A stretch of DNA of 64,000 bases from Prolixibacteraceae bacterium (GCA_021740385.1 JAIOZY010000015.1:1-64000); one strand, 5' to 3'. Positions 34,859 to 44,904 are shown, counted from the first letter of the stretch. Translations and numbers: made by a program. The notes: generated by a model not told the origin, from the letters alone.

Positions 34859-36127
34859 TTACATTTCTGAATCTTCTTCGTTAAAAAACAGGGTGAGTTT
34901 TTCGACTACAGCTCCCCCGAAATTAAATTTTGGCCGTTTTCGCTTTTTTACAATCATATCTTCATTCAACGTGTTTTCATCGCGAAGGGCCTTCTTCAGC
35001 AAACCAAAAGCTGCCGAAAACTGCGGGCTTTCGAGCAGACTTTCCTGTTCGTTGTTCATTCTGAAAACGGGGTATCCAACCCTTACATCCATGCCCGTTT
35101 TAAACCGTACCAACTGGTTTATTTTTTCAAGTTTGGCACCTCCTCCCGTTAATACAATACCTGCACCCAGCTTATCGGCAAAACCGCTTTTCTCTATTTG
35201 AAAATAAACACTTTCAAATATCTCTTCGAGGCGTGCCTGTATAATGTAAGCGAGGCTTTTACATGAAATTTCCTTGGGTTCGAACCCGTTTAGTCCGGGT
35301 ATGGTAACCACTTTGTTGGCAGGGGCAAAGTCGCCCAGTGCCTGACCCCACTTCACCTTCAGCAACTCGGCGTGGCGCAGTAAAATATTGCAACCCTCCT
35401 TTATGTCGAAGGTTACCACATTGCCACCAAAAGGAACAACAGCCATGTAACGCAATACATTTTCGTAAAAAACGGAAACAGAAGTTGTACCGCCTCCAAA
35501 ATCGACAACAACCACACCCGCCTCTTTTTCGTCTTCGGTTAATACCGATTCGGCCGAAACTACGGGTCCGGCAATGCACCTTACCAGTTCATAGCCGGCT
35601 TTTTTCAGACTCGACCTCAGTTTATTTTCGCAATTCTCGGGAGCAGCAATTAATTTGTAATTGGCAAAAAGTTGGGAGCCGGTAATTCCAATCGGGTTGA
35701 ATATGCCGGCTTCGTCGTCTATTGAATACGATTGGTTGATAACATGGTAAACCTTTTCGCCGGGAAGTTGTACCGAAGCTTTCACTTCATCGTAAAGTTG
35801 CTTTATGTCGGCCTTCGTAATGATTTTACCTTCATCGATTTTTCGGGTCATTACTTTATCGACCGTTTTTAATTGTTGGCAGGAAAGGTTCACATAAACC
35901 TTTGCCACATCGAGGCCGGCCATTTTCGACGCTTCGTCAACGGCTTGTTTTACAGCCCGGGCTGTTTCGTCAATATTCAGTACCACACCCCGGCGCACCC
36001 CGGCCGAGGCAACCATTGAATAACCCAGAACTTCGGGCTTATCACCGGGTACCTCTTCCCCAATCAGGCATATTGTTGTGTTTGTCCCGATATCGATTAC
36101 TGCTACAATTTTGTTCTGTTCACTCAT
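34859..36127 (-). CDS. ftsA: cell division protein FtsA
   Basis: Actin-like ATPase that tethers FtsZ filaments to the membrane. The 422-residue protein has actin-fold motifs IDIGTNTTICLIGE near 10, VVVDFGGGTTSVSVF near 205 and GIVLTGGGAKLEKI near 325, plus the 1C-type subdomain between about 85 and 165. The C-terminus VVEKLTLFFNEEDSEM forms a short amphipathic helix after a basic KKRKRPKF stretch, as expected for the FtsA membrane-targeting sequence. It follows ftsQ by 30 bases. Confidence 0.96.
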   Translation of the reverse strand: MSEQNKIVAVIDIGTNTTICLIGEEVPGDKPEVLGYSMVASAGVRRGVVLNIDETARAVKQAVDEASKMAGLDVAKVYVNLSCQQLKTVDKVMTRKIDEGKIITKADIKQLYDEVKASVQLPGEKVYHVINQSYSIDDEAGIFNPIGITGSQLFANYKLIAAPENCENKLRSSLKKAGYELVRCIAGPVVSAESVLTEDEKEAGVVVVDFGGGTTSVSVFYENVLRYMAVVPFGGNVVTFDIKEGCNILLRHAELLKVKWGQALGDFAPANKVVTIPGLNGFEPKEISCKSLAYIIQARLEEIFESVYFQIEKSGFADKLGAGIVLTGGGAKLEKINQLVRFKTGMDVRVGYPVFRMNNEQESLLESPQFSAAFGLLKKALRDENTLNEDMIVKKRKRPKFNFGGAVVEKLTLFFNEEDSEM

Positions 36128-36157
36128 AGGGGTATATTTAAAAGTTCACTGTTCATT

Positions 36158-36913
36158 CTATTTACGTGTACATACTATTTGCCTGTCGTACTTTAACGAT
36201 ATTTTGCTGTACCTGTCCCAACCGTTTTTCGAAAATTCCTGCCGGTAAAGCACCATCAGGTTTCGGAGTTTTGTTTCATATCCGTCAATTTTTCCAAATT
36301 CGATTGTTTGTCGCCCCAAACGCGGCACCAGCAATAACTCTTCATTTTTCAAAACATGTATTTGCTGTAACTGCGACTTCCATATTTTATGGTTGTTTAT
36401 ATGGTTTACAAAATCCATCAACCCGTTAGCCAGCAATTCATCGGTATAATAGCCCGACACAACAATCACATGTTTTGTTGCCGACTGTGAAAAGGGTATT
36501 TTCACCCCGTTGTTGTCGATGTAAAAAACATCGGTTCCGTTTACAATTTTCATAACCGGCTCCCGCTGATCGACAAACACGTGCAAACGGCCATGAAACA
36601 AATTGCCTTCACCCTTATCCATTCCCTTAAAAACCTCGACACGCTTGATCCACGGGTGTTCGATCAATTTTTTTTCAATGGCTTCGGTGTTGAGGGTATC
36701 AAGCAAACAACCATTAAGGCCTTTTACCTGCTGCTTTAATTCGGCTTCAATTTCATCCGGCGTAACAAACTGGTCGCTGCTGTTTACATCAACCACAATG
36801 TTATTGCAACGGATATTTTTCATTTCCCGGATACTAAAAGAGAGCGACACCACCATAAATATGATGAGTAGAAAAAGCCCGGCAATATGTAATAATTGTT
36901 TTCGCTTCATCAT
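36158..36913 (-). CDS. ftsQ: cell division protein FtsQ/DivIB
   Basis: Bitopic divisome protein. Of 251 residues, a short cytoplasmic N-terminus precedes one membrane helix (LLHIAGLFLLIIFMVVSLSF), then a POTRA-like periplasmic domain (CNNIVVDVNSSDQFVTPDEI, LIEHPWIKRVEVFKG, LHVFVDQREPVMKI) and a FtsQ beta domain (FYIDNNGVKIPFS, IEFGKIDGYETKLRNLMVLY). The family is weakly conserved, so position in the dcw cluster between murC and ftsA adds much of the support. The ATG overlaps the murC stop by four bases. Confidence 0.9.
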   Translation of the reverse strand: MMKRKQLLHIAGLFLLIIFMVVSLSFSIREMKNIRCNNIVVDVNSSDQFVTPDEIEAELKQQVKGLNGCLLDTLNTEAIEKKLIEHPWIKRVEVFKGMDKGEGNLFHGRLHVFVDQREPVMKIVNGTDVFYIDNNGVKIPFSQSATKHVIVVSGYYTDELLANGLMDFVNHINNHKIWKSQLQQIHVLKNEELLLVPRLGRQTIEFGKIDGYETKLRNLMVLYRQEFSKNGWDRYSKISLKYDRQIVCTRK

Positions 36914-38295
36914 TTTAAAAACCTACTGGTTAAAAACTCGCATAAGGGCGAGGCCAAACGGTCGATATTTCCTGCCCCCATGGTTATGAGCACGTCAAAT
37001 TCACGCTTTTCAATTTCATTTAATGCATTATCGAGCGGGCATAGTGTTTTATTGTGGTTGTTCATCTTATTCATGATCAGCTCCGACGTAATCCCGGGTA
37101 TGGGTTCTTCCCTTGCCGGATAAATGTCGAGTAAAATTATTTCATCAAGTTTGTCGAGGTTTTGGGCAAAGCCATCGGCAAAATCCCTGGTACGAGTGTA
37201 AAGATGGGGCTGGAAAACCCCCAACACTTTTTTACCCGGATAAAGTTCTTTAACCGATTCAATTGCCGCCTTTAGCTCATTGGGGTGGTGTGCATAATCA
37301 TCGATGTATACCACTTCGTCGGTTTTAAAACGGATGTCGAACCGTCGTTCTACCCCCTTATAATGCTTAACAGCCTCTTTCACAAGCACCGGGTCGGCCC
37401 CGGCCAAAACCGCCAAAGCCATAGCAGCTACCATGTTTTCGATATTGACACGGCCGGGGTATTGCATGCACACGTTGGTAATAACCATACCGGGAGCAAC
37501 AAAATCGAACCGGTAATTTCCGCTTTCTATCCCGATATGGCGTGCAAAAAAGTCGGCTTCTTCATTAATTGAATAGGAATAACAGCGTCGCCCGGCCTGC
37601 AGGCTTATACCTTGAACGCCTTTTTTCAGCAACAAAACACCGTTATTTTCAACCTGGCCTGCAAAACAGTTAAACGCTTCAATTAATGCTCCGTGCCCAT
37701 CATAAATATCGAGGTGATCGGCATCGGCCGATGTAATTACAGCCATTGCAGGGTACAGTTGTAAAAATGAGCGGTCGAATTCATCGGCTTCAACCACCAG
37801 CATTGAGCCGGGTTTATCGGGAACAACCAAATTTGAATTGAAATTACGTGCTATCCCGCCCAAAAAAGCGCTTACCGGAATGCCCGACTGTGAAAGCAGC
37901 AAAGTAACCATTGCCGATACCGAAGTTTTACCGTGGGTCCCTGCAACTGCAATGCAATCCTTCCCCCGGGTAAGGACCCCCAGTAATTCACTTCGTTTCA
38001 TAATTGTGTAGCCGTTTTCGGCAAAGTACCGCAATTCGCTGTGCGAAGCAGGCACTGCCGGGGTAAGGACTACCAGGGTATTGTCACGTAAAAAATGACC
38101 CGGAAGTTGATTGATGTCTTCCGTATAATGAATAGTAATACCTTCTGATTCAAGCTTACGGGTAAGGGGTGTTTCGGTAAGGTCGTATCCTGCCACTGTT
38201 TTGCCTTCGTGAACGGCATACCGTGCCAGGGCACTCATTCCAATTCCGCCTATACCCAAAAAATACAAATTCGATATGTTGTTAAAATCAATCAT
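36910..38295 (-). CDS. murC: UDP-N-acetylmuramate--L-alanine ligase MurC
   Basis: Cytoplasmic ATP-dependent ligase adding L-Ala to UDP-MurNAc. The 461-residue protein starts with the N-terminal Rossmann motif FLGIGGIGMSALARY, followed by ATP loop VAGTHGKTSVSAM near 110, VVEADEFDRSFLQL, DADHLDIYDG and the C-terminal DDYAHHPNELKAAIE and FQPHLYTRTRDF motifs. It overlaps murG by four bases (ATGA) and ftsQ by four bases, so the three are translationally coupled. Confidence 0.97.
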   Translation of the reverse strand: MIDFNNISNLYFLGIGGIGMSALARYAVHEGKTVAGYDLTETPLTRKLESEGITIHYTEDINQLPGHFLRDNTLVVLTPAVPASHSELRYFAENGYTIMKRSELLGVLTRGKDCIAVAGTHGKTSVSAMVTLLLSQSGIPVSAFLGGIARNFNSNLVVPDKPGSMLVVEADEFDRSFLQLYPAMAVITSADADHLDIYDGHGALIEAFNCFAGQVENNGVLLLKKGVQGISLQAGRRCYSYSINEEADFFARHIGIESGNYRFDFVAPGMVITNVCMQYPGRVNIENMVAAMALAVLAGADPVLVKEAVKHYKGVERRFDIRFKTDEVVYIDDYAHHPNELKAAIESVKELYPGKKVLGVFQPHLYTRTRDFADGFAQNLDKLDEIILLDIYPAREEPIPGITSELIMNKMNNHNKTLCPLDNALNEIEKREFDVLITMGAGNIDRLASPLCEFLTSRFLK

Positions 38296-39401
38296 TTTCT
38301 TTTTACAATGTCACACACCAGTTTTGCAATATCCGTTGCGGCATTCGGCTTTGCCAGTGTCGAAATATTTTCCGAGAGCCGCCGTTTTCTTTCTCCATCG
38401 TTAACCAGCTCCAGGGCCAGGGGTATCAGTTTTGCATGAGCTTCGCTATCGGCCACCATAATTGCCGCATCTTTTTCGGCCAGGGCCAGGGCATTTCGTT
38501 TTTGATGGTCTTCGGCCACATTGGGCGATGGGACCAACACCGATGGTTTTTCCATCAGGCACAATTCGGAAATGGTCCCGGCCCCTGCCCGCGATATTAC
38601 CACATCGGCCAGGGCATAGGCAAGGTCCATGCGCGAAAGGAATTCAAAAATATGCAAATTGGGAATGTCCCTGTCCTTCATCCTTTCAATTACCGATTTA
38701 TAGTAGTAACTCCCTGTCTGCCAAATAACTTCTGTATCGCTTTTTTCAATAGCACTAACCGAGGCTAAAACACTTTCATTAAGGGTGCGTGCACCCAGGC
38801 TTCCGCCAACAATAAGCAACACCCTTTTCCCCTTTTCGATGGAGAAAAAGGTGTTTGCTTCTTCTTTTCTTGTTTTCCCCAAAAGAAGGTCTTTTCTTAC
38901 AGGATTTCCGGTGTGGACGATTTTCTCAGCGGGAAAGTAGCGTTCCATTTTATCGTAGGAGACACAAATTTTATCAACCCGTTTTGCCAATAACCTATTG
39001 GTTATTCCGGCATACGAGTTTTGCTCCTGAATAAGTGTTGGAATTTTCATGTTAACTGCTACCCATAAAATCGGACCGCTGGCGTAACCGCCCACACCTA
39101 CCACAACACCGGGTTTGAATTGCTTAACCACCCGGCGCGCACTCCGCATACTTCGAGCCAAGTTGAAAAAGAACTTAATCATTTTCACCCCCGGCTTGCG
39201 GGGAAATCCCATAACTGGTAAACCAACAATATTGTATCCGGCAGCCGGCACTTTTTCCATTTCCATACGGCCCAATGCCCCCACAAACAGAATCTCCGAA
39301 CCGGGCACAAGTTCACCGATTTCATTTGCTATGGAAATAGCCGGGAAAATATGTCCCCCGGTACCGCCACCACTGATTATTATTTTAAGTTTTTCTTTCA
39401 T
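38292..39401 (-). CDS. murG: UDP-GlcNAc:undecaprenyl-PP-MurNAc-pentapeptide transferase MurG
   Basis: Adds GlcNAc to lipid I, making lipid II at the inner face of the membrane. The 369-residue GT28 protein has the N-terminal glycine-rich motif ISGGGTGGHIFPA at 9-21, PGVVVGVGGYASGP, the second GGSLGARTLN motif and the donor-binding segment VISRAGAGTISELCLMEKPSVLVPSP. The gene is separated from ftsW by a 198-base repeat-rich spacer, the only loose junction in the murein part of the cluster. Confidence 0.97.
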   Translation of the reverse strand: MKEKLKIIISGGGTGGHIFPAISIANEIGELVPGSEILFVGALGRMEMEKVPAAGYNIVGLPVMGFPRKPGVKMIKFFFNLARSMRSARRVVKQFKPGVVVGVGGYASGPILWVAVNMKIPTLIQEQNSYAGITNRLLAKRVDKICVSYDKMERYFPAEKIVHTGNPVRKDLLLGKTRKEEANTFFSIEKGKRVLLIVGGSLGARTLNESVLASVSAIEKSDTEVIWQTGSYYYKSVIERMKDRDIPNLHIFEFLSRMDLAYALADVVISRAGAGTISELCLMEKPSVLVPSPNVAEDHQKRNALALAEKDAAIMVADSEAHAKLIPLALELVNDGERKRRLSENISTLAKPNAATDIAKLVCDIVKRK

Positions 39402-39417
39402 TTGTTTCTGGTCACTG

Positions 39418-39459
39418 GATGCTCGATGTTCGATGCTGGATTTTCGATACTCGATTCTC
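39418..39459. repeat. heptamer tandem repeat in the murG-ftsW spacer
   Basis: Six seven-base units follow without gaps: GATGCTC, GATGTTC, GATGCTG, GATTTTC, GATACTC, GATTCTC. They lie in a spacer that otherwise interrupts a tightly packed operon. No open frame or hairpin explains them. Confidence 0.75.
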
Positions 39460-39570
39460 CATATTTAATGCTTTCAATGTCCACTTTTTCTGTTCATTCA
39501 GTACTATTCGTTAACCCTGTTTATTCAATTCATTCCTGCCTACGTTTTAACTAGTGCAGGCAAGCAATTC

Positions 39571-39606
39571 ATTCAGTCTATTCAGTTAATTCAGTTAATT
39601 CAGTTA
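39571..39606. repeat. nine-base tandem repeat overlapping the ftsW stop codon
   Basis: Four nine-base units are present: ATTCAGTCT followed by three exact copies of ATTCAGTTA. The repeat covers the ftsW stop codon (39600-39602, TGA on the minus strand) and its last sense codons. Confidence 0.8.
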
Positions 39607-40808
39607 ATTGCCCCTACTTCGGCAAAAGCGTGGTCTTCATCCGGAAGTTCGCTCTCCGTTTCGGATACTTCTTCATCATATTTTTCGAGTTTATTTTGAT
39701 AGCTAACACGCAAAATACACCCTATTGAAATGGCTGTAAACAAGGTTGATGTACCTCCCAGGCTAACCCAGGGGAGTGGTTGCCCGGTAACAGGCAGTAA
39801 CCCTGCCGACACGCCCATGTTGATGAGTGCCTGCATAACAAACATAAGCGAAAGGCCGGCTACCATAAAAGCCGGAAAGGTTCGGCGGCTTTGCTTTATG
39901 ATGATACCTGCCCGGCCGGCAAAAATGATGTAAGCGAGAACAACTATAAAACTTATCCATCCGTACTCTTCAACCAAAATGGCAAAAATGAAGTCGTTGT
40001 AGGCAGCCGCCATGTGGTTGCGCACCTTACTGCCTCCGGGTCCCTGCCCCGTTTGTCCGCCACGGTATATAGCCATTTCGGCATAATCGGCCTGCGTTGT
40101 TCCCTTTTCAGATTCGGGATCACCGTGTATGTACCGGTCAATTCGGCCCCGCACCGTATTTATCCGGCCAATATCAACTTTAGGTGATAAAAAATAGAGT
40201 CCAACTACAATTGCTGCACCGCCTAAAATGGTCAGCAACAAATATTTTAGCGGCACCCGGCCAATAAACATCAACAGCATAATGGTTGCAAATAACAGAG
40301 TTGCCGTTGAAAAATTCGATAAAGATATGGTGAGGCAAACCACCGCCGAAACACCCAAAATCCATAAGAAAGTTTTTCGTGTTGGCTTCCGCTTACTGTC
40401 CTGGTTATTTGCAAGCAAGCGGGCCACAAACAATACCAGCGATATTTTCACCAGTTCGGCTGGCTGAAAAGAGATGAAGCCCACCCTAAACGTGCGGCCT
40501 GTTGCTTCAGTGTCTACTTTAAGCACCAGGGCCACAACCAGTAAAACAAAGGCAACCGCCAACACTATGGGCGAAAAAATTGACATGAATTTTACCGGCA
40601 CGTAATTAACAATTAGCACAATTATGCCGAAACCTGCCAACAGCAATATGAATTGCTTAAACAGGTAGAAAAAAGTATTGCCACCCATTTGGCGGTGTGC
40701 CAGCGACCCCGTTGAGCTGTAAACAATAAGCAATGAAAACAACGATAGTATAATCATTACCAGCCAAATGCCCCGGTCGCCTTTTAATATTGAAAGAAAT
40801 TTTCCCAT
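39600..40808 (-). CDS. ftsW: peptidoglycan glycosyltransferase FtsW (SEDS family)
   Basis: Multi-pass SEDS polymerase that makes septal glycan strands with its PBP partner FtsI. The 402-residue protein shows ten hydrophobic segments, FISFQPAELVKISLVLFVAR with the SEDS-specific PAE, YQARYQVAR-equivalent loop RIDRYIHGDPESE, the FAILVEEYGWI motif (Glu-Glu), and NMGVSAGLLPVTGQPLPWVSLGG near the end. The acidic tail stops inside a nine-base repeat. Its ATG directly abuts the murD stop (TAAATG). Confidence 0.95.
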   Translation of the reverse strand: MGKFLSILKGDRGIWLVMIILSLFSLLIVYSSTGSLAHRQMGGNTFFYLFKQFILLLAGFGIIVLIVNYVPVKFMSIFSPIVLAVAFVLLVVALVLKVDTEATGRTFRVGFISFQPAELVKISLVLFVARLLANNQDSKRKPTRKTFLWILGVSAVVCLTISLSNFSTATLLFATIMLLMFIGRVPLKYLLLTILGGAAIVVGLYFLSPKVDIGRINTVRGRIDRYIHGDPESEKGTTQADYAEMAIYRGGQTGQGPGGSKVRNHMAAAYNDFIFAILVEEYGWISFIVVLAYIIFAGRAGIIIKQSRRTFPAFMVAGLSLMFVMQALINMGVSAGLLPVTGQPLPWVSLGGTSTLFTAISIGCILRVSYQNKLEKYDEEVSETESELPDEDHAFAEVGAIN

Positions 40809-42152
40809 TTATAAATTCCTTACGGCTTCTTTAAATTGTTTTCCACGGTCTTCATAATTATTAAACAGGTCGAAGCTGGCACAAGCCGGTGAAAGCAAAA
40901 CGGCATCACCTGTCTCGGCAAGGAAATATGCCGATTTCACGGCGTGCTCCATGCTTTGGGTTTCAACAATGTTTGGCACTATACTGCTAAAAGCATTAAC
41001 AATACGGCTATTGTCTTTCCCCAGGCAAACAATGGCTTTAACCTTCGACCTTACCAGCTCGTATAAATGACTGTAGTCGTTCCCCTTATCAACACCACCC
41101 AGAATCAGCACGGTTGGTTTTGTCATCGACTCAAGGGCGTACCATGCCGAATTGATGTTTGTTGCTTTAGAATCGTTTATAAATTCGATTCCGTGCACGG
41201 TCAGGTATTTTTCCAACCGGTGTTCCACGCCCCTGAAATCGGAGAGGCATTCCCGGATAAAATCGTTGCGAATACCTGAAATCATGCCCACGATGGCCGC
41301 AGCCATCGAGTTGCATGCATTATGCTTGCCCTGTAAGGCCAAATCGTAAATCGACATTTCGTATGTTTTTTTATTAAACTCCAATAAAAGGCTGTCACCA
41401 ACCAAACCGGCCCCGTTTCCGGGTCTCTTTCCTTTTAAGGAAAAAGGGATCAGTTGTGAAAGTATATGTCGGCTGCCTAATTCTTTTTTAATGCTTTCAT
41501 CGTCATTAAAATAGATGAATACATCGTCGGGGCCCTGATTTTGAACAATCCGAAATTTCGAATTGATGTAGTTTTGCATATCATTATCGTAACGGTCAAG
41601 ATGGTCGGGTGTGATGTTCATCAGAACAGCCACGTCGGCTTTAAAATTAAACATGCCGTCAAGCTGAAAACTGCTGAGTTCAATAACGTAGAAGTCGGCG
41701 GGGGTTTCGGCAACCACCCGTGCAAAACTTTTCCCCACGTTTCCTGCCATGGCTACATTCATGCCCGCTTTTTTAAGCAAGCTGTATGTTAGCATGGTGG
41801 TGGTGGTTTTCCCGTTACTGCCTGTTATGCAAATGGTTTTTGCATTTTTAACAAACCCTGCAGCAAATTCAATTTCGGAGATTGACCTGATGCCTTTATC
41901 GAGCAAGCGCTTAACAATGGATGCATTATCGGGTATGCCGGGACTTTTAACAAGCACATCGGCATTCAGTATGCGGGAAACGGTGTGTTCGCCTTCTTCA
42001 AAATCAATGCCCGCGGCCGCAAGTTCATTGCGAAAACCGGGCTTAATGGAACCTGCATCTGAAACAAACACATCGAACCCGTTAGCGTTGCCCAACAGCG
42101 CAGCGCCTGTACCGCTTTCACCGGCCCCCAATATGACTAATCGCTTCTTCAC
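40809..42152 (-). CDS. murD: UDP-N-acetylmuramoylalanine--D-glutamate ligase MurD
   Basis: Adds D-Glu to UDP-MurNAc-L-Ala in the cytoplasm. The 447-residue protein begins with the Rossmann motif LVILGAGESGTGAA and contains the ATP loop ITGSNGKTTTTM near 110, the DHLDRYDNDMQNY segment, GVEHRLE, FINDSKATNINSAWYAL and LSPACASFDLFNNYEDRGKQF. The start codon is GTG and overlaps the mraY stop by one base (TAGTG); no in-frame ATG fits. The ftsW ATG follows directly. Confidence 0.96.
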   Translation of the reverse strand: MKKRLVILGAGESGTGAALLGNANGFDVFVSDAGSIKPGFRNELAAAGIDFEEGEHTVSRILNADVLVKSPGIPDNASIVKRLLDKGIRSISEIEFAAGFVKNAKTICITGSNGKTTTTMLTYSLLKKAGMNVAMAGNVGKSFARVVAETPADFYVIELSSFQLDGMFNFKADVAVLMNITPDHLDRYDNDMQNYINSKFRIVQNQGPDDVFIYFNDDESIKKELGSRHILSQLIPFSLKGKRPGNGAGLVGDSLLLEFNKKTYEMSIYDLALQGKHNACNSMAAAIVGMISGIRNDFIRECLSDFRGVEHRLEKYLTVHGIEFINDSKATNINSAWYALESMTKPTVLILGGVDKGNDYSHLYELVRSKVKAIVCLGKDNSRIVNAFSSIVPNIVETQSMEHAVKSAYFLAETGDAVLLSPACASFDLFNNYEDRGKQFKEAVRNL

Positions 42153-43408
42153 TATCTGATTTTCAACAATGTTACTATACTAATCACAGCTAACAGAAGG
42201 GCTATGATCCAAAAACGTGCAACAATTTTCGCTTCGGCAAAACCCTTTTTCTGGTAATGGTGGTGCAAGGGCGCCATGAGAAAAACCCTTTGCCCCTCGC
42301 CATATTTTCGTTTTGTATGCTTGAAATAGCTGACCTGAATTACCACCGAAAGGCTTTCTATTATGAAAATGCTGCAAAACAACGGAAGCATGATTTCTTT
42401 ACGAATAATGATTGAAAAAACGGCCAGTATGCCGCCAAGGGCAAGGCTTCCCGTGTCGCCCATAAACACCTGGGCAGGGTATGAATTATACCAAAGAAAG
42501 CCCAGGGTACTCCCAATAAAAGCTGCGATAAAAACCGAGAGCTCACCAATATTGGGTATGTACATCAGGTTCAGGTAATCGGCAATAAAAACATGGCCGC
42601 TAACATAAGCCAGAATACCTAATGTAGCCCCGCTAATGGCCGAGGTTCCGGCCGCCAAGCCGTCGAGGCCGTCGGTAAGGTTTGTTGAATTGGATATGAG
42701 CGTGATTATAAAAATGATCACGAGGGTGTAAAAAATCCAAACGGCCACTTTCTCCCATTTATCGGGGAGGAATTTCACAAACCATTTATAGTCCAGTTCA
42801 TGGTTTTTCATGAAAGGAATGGTTGTAACCATCGATTTAACATCTTCGGTTTTATAGCTAACCTCTTGTTGCCCGGTTTCCTGGTCGACCACGATTTGTG
42901 ATACAGCGTTTCCGTCTGCATCTTTTACTTTTTCGCGTATCACAACGTCATCACTCAGGTATAGCGTAAAGGTGATAATCACACCGAGAGACACCTGCCC
43001 CAAAACTTTAAATTTTCCGGCAAGGCCTTTTTTATCTTTTAAAAAAACCTTGATGTAATCGTCGATGAAGCCAATTAATCCCAACCATACAGTTGTAATG
43101 ATCATTAACCAGATGTAGATATTGTCCAACCGGGCAAACAAGAGAGTTGGCACTAAAATAGAGGTAAGTATTATTAAACCACCCATGGTGGGCGTTCCTT
43201 TTTTTTGCATTTGTCCTTCAAGCCCAAGGTTCCGCACTTCTTCGCCTATTTGTTTTTTTTGCAACAGCCTTATAATCTGTTTACCAATAATCATGGTAAT
43301 AATGAGCGATAAAATTACCGACAATCCCGCTCTGAACGAGATATACTGCATAATGCCTATACCGGGCAGGTCCCAGTGTTCAATCCATTTATATACGTGG
43401 TACAGCAT
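42152..43408 (-). CDS. mraY: phospho-N-acetylmuramoyl-pentapeptide-transferase MraY
   Basis: Inner-membrane enzyme that makes lipid I from UDP-MurNAc-pentapeptide and undecaprenyl phosphate. The 418-residue protein has [13 protein letters not shown], the Asp pair in [13 protein letters not shown] with [33 protein letters not shown] and the C-terminal [12 protein letters not shown]. About 60 extra residues (around 155-215, including [20 protein letters not shown]) lengthen one periplasmic loop, as is usual in Bacteroidota. It starts nine bases after murE. Confidence 0.97.
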   Translation of the reverse strand: MLYHVYKWIEHWDLPGIGIMQYISFRAGLSVILSLIITMIIGKQIIRLLQKKQIGEEVRNLGLEGQMQKKGTPTMGGLIILTSILVPTLLFARLDNIYIWLMIITTVWLGLIGFIDDYIKVFLKDKKGLAGKFKVLGQVSLGVIITFTLYLSDDVVIREKVKDADGNAVSQIVVDQETGQQEVSYKTEDVKSMVTTIPFMKNHELDYKWFVKFLPDKWEKVAVWIFYTLVIIFIITLISNSTNLTDGLDGLAAGTSAISGATLGILAYVSGHVFIADYLNLMYIPNIGELSVFIAAFIGSTLGFLWYNSYPAQVFMGDTGSLALGGILAVFSIIIRKEIMLPLFCSIFIIESLSVVIQVSYFKHTKRKYGEGQRVFLMAPLHHHYQKKGFAEAKIVARFWIIALLLAVISIVTLLKIR

Positions 43409-43417
43409 ATTTAACTT

Positions 43418-44875
43418 TTATGTTATCCCAAATAATATTTTCACCTCTTCCCTGTCGTCGAAATGGTATTTTACCCCGTTTATTTCCTGATAATCTTCGT
43501 GCCCTTTCCCGGCAATAACAATAATATCGCCGGGCGATGCCAGGAGTTTTGCCGTTTTAATGGCCTCGCGCCTGTCGGGAATGGTTACCACTTTTTTGGC
43601 GTTATGTTTATCAATACCTTTTTCCATATCGGCAAGTATTTGCAAGGGGTCTTCGGTGCGCGGGTTATCTGATGTGAGAATTATTTTATTGCAGAACCTG
43701 CAGGCAATTGAGGCCATTTTTGGACGTTTGGTTTTGTCGCGGTCGCCACCGGCCCCAACAACACATATCAATTGTTCATCGGGGGTTCTTACCTCATCAA
43801 TTGTCGAGAGTACATTGCTAAGGGCATCGGGTGTATGTGCATAATCAACAACCGCATAAATACCTTCAATTGAACGGAATACTTCGAAACGACCGTCAAC
43901 GGGCTTCATTTTGCTAATGGCCAGTAAAATTTCGTCGGGCTTAAAACCCAGCAAAAAAGCAGCCCCGTATACTGCCAACAGGTTGTAGACATTAAAACGC
44001 CCCACAAAATGGGTCCATACTTCACGGCCATTAATCTGCAACAGTGTACCGTCGAAATGCTTTTCGAGCATTTTCCCCATAAAGTCGGCCATGGTGTATA
44101 AGGAATAGGTGCGTCGCGTTGCTACGGAATTTTGCAACATTATATTGCCGTTTTTATCGTCGATGTTCGAAAGAGCAAACGCACCGGACTTTAATTCATC
44201 GAAAAATTTCTTTTTGGTTTTTATGTAATTGTCGAACGTTTTGTGGTAATCGAGGTGGTCGTGCGAGATGTTAGTAAAAACAGCCCCATCGAAATCGAGC
44301 CCTGCAATACGCTTCTGGTCAAGGGCATGCGAGCTAACCTCCATAAAACAATACGAACACCCTTTATGCACCATTTTTTGCATCAGGCTGTTTAACTGTA
44401 TGGGATCGGGGGTTGTGTGCGATGCAGGTTTTGATTTATTGTCGATGCGGTAAACAATGGTTGATATTAAACCGGCCTTGTGCCCCAGCTCGCGTGCAAG
44501 CCTGAACAACAATGTTGCAATGGTGGTTTTACCGTTGGTTCCGGTTACACCAATCAGCCTCATTTTGGCTGAGGGTTCGCCATAAAATTTCGAAGCCATA
44601 ATGCCAAGTATTTTAGCACTATCGTTTACCTGTACCCAGGTTATTTCGGGATAAATATTTTTGGGAAGGGTTTCACAAACAACAGCAATTGCACCTTTGT
44701 TTATAGCATTATCGATATATTTATGCCCGTTGGTTTGGGTACCCTTTACAGCAATAAAAGCAAAGCCCGGTTCAACTTCCCGTGAATCGAAAGCCAGTCC
44801 GCTTATGCTGCAATCTTCTGTTCCAATTACTTTAACAACTTCTTCTTTTTCTACTATTTCACTTAATTTAATCAT
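43418..44875 (-). CDS. murE: UDP-MurNAc-tripeptide synthetase MurE (meso-diaminopimelate type)
   Basis: Adds the third stem-peptide residue. The 485-residue protein shows FDSREVEPGFAFIAVKGTQ, ATP loop VTGTNGKTTIATL near 110, MEVSSHALDQKRI, NISHDHLDYHKTF and the substrate motif SDNPRTEDP; DNPR marks the meso-diaminopimelate-adding enzymes, so the cell wall is probably DAP-type. The start MIKLSEIVEKEEVV at 44875 matches the family; the frame runs 69 bases further upstream without support. ftsI ends 29 bases upstream. Confidence 0.96.
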   Translation of the reverse strand: MIKLSEIVEKEEVVKVIGTEDCSISGLAFDSREVEPGFAFIAVKGTQTNGHKYIDNAINKGAIAVVCETLPKNIYPEITWVQVNDSAKILGIMASKFYGEPSAKMRLIGVTGTNGKTTIATLLFRLARELGHKAGLISTIVYRIDNKSKPASHTTPDPIQLNSLMQKMVHKGCSYCFMEVSSHALDQKRIAGLDFDGAVFTNISHDHLDYHKTFDNYIKTKKKFFDELKSGAFALSNIDDKNGNIMLQNSVATRRTYSLYTMADFMGKMLEKHFDGTLLQINGREVWTHFVGRFNVYNLLAVYGAAFLLGFKPDEILLAISKMKPVDGRFEVFRSIEGIYAVVDYAHTPDALSNVLSTIDEVRTPDEQLICVVGAGGDRDKTKRPKMASIACRFCNKIILTSDNPRTEDPLQILADMEKGIDKHNAKKVVTIPDRREAIKTAKLLASPGDIIVIAGKGHEDYQEINGVKYHFDDREEVKILFGIT

Positions 44876-44904
44876 ACACGTCACGTTAAACTGTTGCAAT
44901 GGTT

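Noticed and set aside
39115-39554. Small plus-strand frames across the murG-ftsW spacer
   Set aside because: Their peptides (MLDARCSMLD-type) simply translate the heptamer repeat and are not genes.
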